Source: Ferdinandcohnia humi_A (GTDB lineage: Bacteria; Bacillota; Bacilli; Bacillales; Bacillaceae_L). From it: 64,000 nt of DNA. The translations under genes and the position numbers were made by a program. Positions 63,019 to 64,000 of this stretch are shown here, piece by piece (position 1 is the first letter of the stretch; every line of letters begins with the position of its first letter). The stretch is from the NCBI GenBank assembly GCA_047608075.1, contig JBLKRX010000015.1, forward strand, positions 50,872-114,871. The letters are read 5' to 3'. The notes below the pieces were generated by a model, which was not told the DNA's origin, made no database searches, and was given only the letters and a program-made list of their open reading frames with translations.

Positions 63019-63885
63019 ATGGAAGAATTAATACCAGGTACGGTTGTAACGTTACGTGTAGATAGAGATGCTCCGTTTGGCTATTTTTTAACTAATGGGG
63101 AAGAGGATGTACTCCTACATAACAATGAAATAGTGGGAGAGTTTGATCAAGACGAGGAACATACTGTTTTCCTTTTTCAAGACCATCAAGGAAGACTAGC
63201 GGCATCCATGAAAATTCCAACAGTTCAAATCGGAAAATATGACTGGGCCGAAGTGGTTGAGGTAAAACATGAATTAGGTGCTTTTGTAAACATAGGCATT
63301 AACAAAGATCTCCTTGTATCTAAGGATGACTTACATGAACTATGGGACTTATGGCCACAACCAGGGGACAGGCTATATGTTTCTCTAAAGACAGATAAAA
63401 ATGGAAGGATTTTTGGAAAGCTTGCGACCGAAGATGTTATTCGTTCCATCTCGAAGCCGGCGTCTCGAAAGAATTTTAATAAAAATATTAAGGGAACGGT
63501 TTATCGCTTGCTACTGGCTGGCTCATTTATCATTAGTGAGGAAGGCTTTATTGGTTTTATCCATGAAAGTCAACGTAAAAGAGAGCCACGCCTTGGTGAA
63601 ACGGTGCAAGGACGCATTATTGACGTAAAAGAGGATGGATCTGTAAATGTCTCATTACTTGGTAGAGGTCATGAGGTAATGGGAGAGGATTCAGAGAGAA
63701 TTTATGCATATATGGAAAGCCGTGGAGGAGCAATGCCGTATTGGGATAAAAGCAGTTCTGAGGATATCTCCCTACGATTCAACATGAGTAAAGCTGGCTT
63801 TAAACGAGCACTCGGGAAATTGATGAAAGAAGGAAAAGTGTATCAAGAGGACGGCTGGACCTATTTTAAAAAGGAAAATATATAG
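63019..63885 (+). CDS. cvfB: CvfB/YitL S1-like RNA-binding protein
   Basis: This 288-aa protein has three S1-like OB segments and a C-terminal winged helix: PGTVVTLRVDRDAPFGYFLTNGEEDVLLH at the N-terminus, then YDWAEVVEVKHELGAFVNIGI and a third, IKGTVYRLLLAGSFII. The winged helix ends FKRALGKLMKEGKVYQEDGWTYF. CvfB homologues bind RNA and affect virulence or regulator mRNAs in Staphylococcus. ATG 63019 follows AAAAGGAAGG. Confidence 0.93.
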   Translation: MEELIPGTVVTLRVDRDAPFGYFLTNGEEDVLLHNNEIVGEFDQDEEHTVFLFQDHQGRLAASMKIPTVQIGKYDWAEVVEVKHELGAFVNIGINKDLLVSKDDLHELWDLWPQPGDRLYVSLKTDKNGRIFGKLATEDVIRSISKPASRKNFNKNIKGTVYRLLLAGSFIISEEGFIGFIHESQRKREPRLGETVQGRIIDVKEDGSVNVSLLGRGHEVMGEDSERIYAYMESRGGAMPYWDKSSSEDISLRFNMSKAGFKRALGKLMKEGKVYQEDGWTYFKKENI

Positions 63886-63893
63886 TGAAAATG

Positions 63894-63923
63894 AAAAGCA
63901 TCGGTAATGGTACCGATGCTTTT
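63894..63923 (+). terminator. Terminator after cvfB
   Basis: A perfect 13-bp stem (AAAAGCATCGGTA and complement) around ATGG, ending in TTTT. A group II intron begins 4 nt later. Confidence 0.92.
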
Positions 63924-63926
63924 GTT

Positions 63927-64000
63927 GTGCGCCCGGCATGGGTGCAGTCTATAGGGTGAAAGTCCCGAGCCATGAAGGCAGTAGTAGTGGTTAGCTTAAC
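63927..64000 (+). mobile_element. Group IIC intron, 5' end (truncated by window)
   Basis: The last 74 nt begin GTGCGCCCGGCATGGGTGCAG and continue TCTATAGGGTGAAAGTCCCGAG and AAGGCAGTAG. This matches the domain I 5' end of group IIC introns such as the one from Oceanobacillus iheyensis (recalled sequence). Class C introns insert just behind intrinsic terminators, exactly the position seen here. The intron-encoded reverse transcriptase lies beyond the window. Confidence 0.9.

Noticed and set aside
1..64000. CRISPR arrays, tRNA and rRNA genes, prophage or antiphage cassettes
   Set aside because: I looked for regularly spaced repeats, cloverleaf/TTCRANNC-like signatures and typical phage or defence proteins and saw none. 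This is by eye only.

Overview
The window is low-GC DNA from an endospore-forming, competence-gene-bearing Bacillota, almost certainly Bacillaceae. It carries comK, a complete gerPABCDEF spore-coat operon, a Spo0E-type phosphatase, addAB instead of recBCD, sbcDC and many strong GGAGG-type ribosome binding sites. From memory, gene order follows the Bacillus subtilis comK-yhjD-yhjE-sipV and addB-addA-sbcD-sbcC-gerP-yisI-yisK-yisL-yisN-asnO stretch, and then yitK-yitL. Several blocks are inserted relative to that order: glyoxylate-shunt genes, a Liv-type transport/acyl-activation locus, a B12-riboswitch ribonucleotide reductase operon, DUF418, rocD, a FIST-PAS-GGDEF-EAL protein and a GH13-like protein.

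Layout. 1-4.3 kb: end of a SorC/DeoR-type regulator, a hydrolase fossil, then aceB-aceA. 4.3-11.1 kb: IDEAL-domain protein, a small orphan, comK, a YhjD-like protein, an S9 peptidase, a nucleotidyltransferase, then yhjE and signal peptidase I. 11.3-24.5 kb: a 1081-aa STAND-TPR-BTAD activator, then a nine-gene operon (Liv-type ABC importer, a 59-aa protein, a KAS III-like enzyme, an alpha/beta hydrolase, an SDR) and a separately transcribed acyl-CoA ligase. 24.6-32.2 kb: GNAT and VOC proteins, a cobalamin riboswitch with terminator, class I RNR alpha and beta subunits plus a flavodoxin, and two membrane proteins. 32.7-44.8 kb: the recombination block addB-addA-sbcD-sbcC. 45.2-57.8 kb: gerP operon (including a 59-aa gerPD), DUF418, Spo0E-like, yisK, rocD, yisL, FIST-PAS-GGDEF-EAL, yisN, asnO. 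57.8-64 kb: repeats and an insertion-sequence remnant, a degenerate GH13 protein, an SDR, a GNAT, yitK, cvfB, and the 5' end of a group IIC intron just behind the cvfB terminator.

The most interesting observation is regulatory. An identical tandem heptamer, TGTAACT-N4-TGTAACT (11-bp period), lies at the same distance from a -10-like hexamer upstream of the Liv-type operon (14993-15030) and upstream of the acyl-CoA ligase (22924-22961). Heptamers repeating every 11 bp are the known binding pattern of SARP/BTAD activators, and a BTAD activator is encoded next door. This suggests one dedicated regulon that imports an unknown carboxylate-like compound, activates it to a CoA ester and processes it.

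Also notable: the cobalamin riboswitch has about 166 nt inserted in its P8 arm; the KAS III-like enzyme has His where Asn is expected; the GH13 protein has lost several catalytic-region residues; and three or more families of interspersed intergenic repeats are present.
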